Shown: positions 62,519 through 64,000 of the stretch, one piece after another
Position numbering within the stretch: the first letter of the stretch is position 1
Layout of the letters: each line of letters opens with the position of its first letter
The notes under the pieces: model-generated
Seen by the model: only the letters and a program-made list of their open reading frames with translations
What the model was told of the DNA's origin: nothing
Databases searched by the model: none
NCBI GenBank assembly: GCA_963846495.1
Contig: CAWJWP010000004.1
Coordinates: forward strand, 42,469 to 106,468
Length of the DNA stretch: 64,000 nucleotides
Source of the DNA: DASYQD01 sp963846495
Lineage (GTDB): Bacteria > Acidobacteriota > Thermoanaerobaculia > Multivoradales > JAIOJS01
Direction of reading: 5' to 3'
Position numbers and translations under genes: made by a program

Positions 62519-63119
62519 ATGACCAGCCTTATGGCAACAGAAATACAAAAACAGCAGGAAGATGAAATTCTCCTGGCGCGTCAGGCGGTTTCAGACGCGG
62601 ACGCATTCGCCGAACTGTATCAGCGCAATGTGACGCGCGTCTATCGCTATCACATGGCGCACACAGGTAATGTGAAAGATGCGGAAGATCTCACCTCCCA
62701 AACTTTTATTGCAGCACTGGAAAGCATTCGTTCGTTTCGCGGCAGTGGTTCATTCGGCGCCTGGATTTTGGGGATCGCGTCCAAGAAGAGGCTGATGTTC
62801 TTCCGAAGGAGTCGAAACGGTAGCAGGCAGGAGATCCCGTTGGATGCGGCGCTTCATTATCCAAGCCCGGGCCTGCCCACCGATAAAGCCGCAACTCAAC
62901 GTCTGCAGCTTGAATCCGTTTCGCGCGCCCTGAAACAATCCCCCCGGACCGCGCTGAAGCGATCATCCTGTCTTATTTTGGCGGGTTATCGAACCTTGAA
63001 GCAAGCCGCATCATGAACAAAAGTGAAGCCGCGGTCAAGATGCTCATCTCGCGGGACTGCAAGACCTGCGCGAACGCACCGCACTGGCATTGGAAGTGGA
63101 ACATGAAAGATCAAATTAA
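62519..63119 (+). CDS. ECF-type RNA polymerase sigma factor (frameshifted)
   Basis: Region 2: DADAFAELYQRNVTRVYRYH, DAEDLTSQTFIAALESI and GAWILGIASKKRLMFFRR. After a shift near 62,945 region 4 reads PDRAEAIILSYFGGLSNLEA, SRIMNKSEAAVKMLISRGLQ and DLRERTALALEV. AAAGGA precedes ATG 62,519. About 200 residues. Directs RNA polymerase to a small regulon, probably held by the anti-sigma gene that overlaps its 3' end by 17 bp. Confidence 0.85.
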
Positions 63120-63862
63120 AAATCACGCTGAACCGGAAGAAGTTTTTCAGAGACGCTTTAATCTGTTGTGCAAAAGATCGAAGTGAACGCGAGTTTCAAA
63201 GCCGAACTGGAAAGCAACTGACCGAGGCTCATCAACCTGCGAGTCTGGCTTCGGTCAGTCTGCTTTTAATCGAGCCATGCCCGCATTCGGCTGGGTGTTC
63301 GCGCTGGCGTTAATGGCGCTGGTCCTAAATTGGATGTTCCGCTCCATAGCTCCGCCTCCGATTCCGGCGGCGCAGGAGACTTTAATTTCGTCAGCACAAG
63401 AGACACCCTCCCCTATCCCAACTGAAACACCCATGGCGACCTTCGATTACACAGTTCGCTCTGGTGATACATGTGGTGGGATTGTGCCGTGTTCGGCGTC
63501 TCAGTCCACAGTATTATCATCATTAAGAATCTGCCGATGACGCGCCTCATTGCGGGAACCAGGTATTTTAAATTCCATACCCAACTCCCCTGCCTTCCCC
63601 TATCCCGAATGAGTTCACAACTCCTGCTCAATATGGTGAAGGCTACGATTGGCGCGGCACAAAACTTTATCTCGCGCTAACGATTGCCTGATTCGTGCGG
63701 GGGGAGGCAAATGTGTATTTGTTGAAGGAAGACCGTCAGGCGCTACAGTTGATGAAGCCCGCGGTGGAGCGCAACGATTTGGGGATTGAAGGTGAAGCAT
63801 ATCAAGGACCAGGCGATATAGCTGGAACAACAGATTACATAATTACTGACGGGGAGCAATAA
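63103..63862 (+). pseudogene. Anti-sigma-like membrane protein with LysM, frameshifted
   Basis: ATG 63,103 lies inside the sigma gene's end. N-terminal MKDQIKNHAEPEEVFQRRF, FKAELESKLTEAHQ, then a membrane helix AFGWVFALALMALVLNWMF, a Pro/Thr/Gln linker (IPAAQETLISSAQETPSPIP) and a LysM domain (FDYTVRSGDTCGGI, VSVHSIIIIKNLP, FKIPYPTPL after shifts). The last part reads QYGEGYDWRGTKLYLALT and VYLLKEDRQALQLMKPAVE up to the TAA at 63,860. LysM would bind peptidoglycan outside. The split into one or two genes is uncertain. Confidence 0.55.
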
Positions 63863-64000
63863 TGGAAAGTCCGCTCAGATAATTATTTCACTTATTATTC
63901 AGATTTCGATAATTTCACTTTAGGAACATTTGAAAGAGCAGGCTATTATCGTTATTGATAATTTCCTCAAGAAATACGGTTTCGATTTCGAATATCATGT
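63863..64000. other. AT-rich end of window, no gene supported
   Basis: Short frame with YYSDFDNFTLGTFERAGYYR, then stops in all forward frames. Perhaps the start of another exported protein or the continuation of the LysM gene after more shifts. Confidence 0.4.

Overview
Most of the window (1 to about 59,849) is one high-GC chromosome segment. Outer-membrane receptors with an N-terminal carboxypeptidase-regulatory domain, sulfatase-like/TPR fusions, a Ser/Thr kinase with a periplasmic TPR part, secreted proteins with a GFESGD-type or ALSDVEY-type C-terminus, and dispersed REP-like hairpins point to an Acidobacteriota genome, probably near Thermoanaerobaculia. This is an inference from gene style; no rRNA is present. 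The last 4.15 kb (59,850 to 64,000) is visibly AT-richer, has different codon use and encodes proteins of Chloroflexi/Anaerolineae style. It joins abruptly inside an rpoD fragment and is most likely a chimeric join. Single-base frameshifts break many otherwise well-conserved genes throughout and are densest in the last part, so the sequence probably carries indel errors. I therefore annotate broken genes across frames rather than calling each a pseudogene.

Layout. 1-4.7 kb: partial winged-helix/TM/propeller regulator, YceI-TPR protein, small membrane protein and a glycoside-hydrolase-like protein. 4.7-10.2 kb: a REP cluster, a 425-bp HD-GYP 3' fragment, a lower-GC NACHT-LRR (NLR-like) gene, then the full-length membrane HD-GYP phosphodiesterase whose 3' end is the source of the fragment. 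10.4-25.9 kb: msrA, adenine deaminase, a propeller protein, a Ser/Thr kinase, an FHA-GAF-sigma54 activator, a secreted protein with twelve Cys-Cys pairs, a coupled pncA-pncB pair divergent from a histidine kinase, and two coupled small genes. 25.9-42.2 kb: TonB-type receptor, sulfatase-like/TPR protein, DUF421, orphan HigA, MFS, Mut7-C, metzincin, NatAB-type ABC exporter, LolA-like protein and a BNR/VPS10-like propeller. 42.2-57.1 kb: MEDS hybrid kinase, tRNA-Asn, tandem paralogues with a zinc-ribbon-like N-terminus, lipoprotein, membrane-TPR protein, second sulfatase-like/TPR protein and a large secreted metallopeptidase.

57.15-59.85 kb holds a scrambled segment: an rpoD piece lacking sigma regions 2.2-3.1, a STAND-ATPase/TPR gene missing its Walker A part and an internal block, and a second rpoD 3' end. 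The order host gene 3' end, STAND NTPase gene, extra host-gene 3' fragment is the same as in the 4.9-10.2 kb region, on the same strand. This repeated arrangement is the most interesting signal in the window. The low-GC tail holds a secreted repeat-type protein, a DUF4380-like sugar-fold protein, a PaaI-type thioesterase and an ECF sigma factor overlapping an anti-sigma/LysM gene, all frameshifted.

Functional themes are nutrient scavenging and secretion, signalling (two histidine kinases, a Ser/Thr kinase, HD-GYP, FHA-sigma54), NAD salvage (pncA/pncB), protein repair (msrA), and two STAND-type NTPases that may be immune genes.
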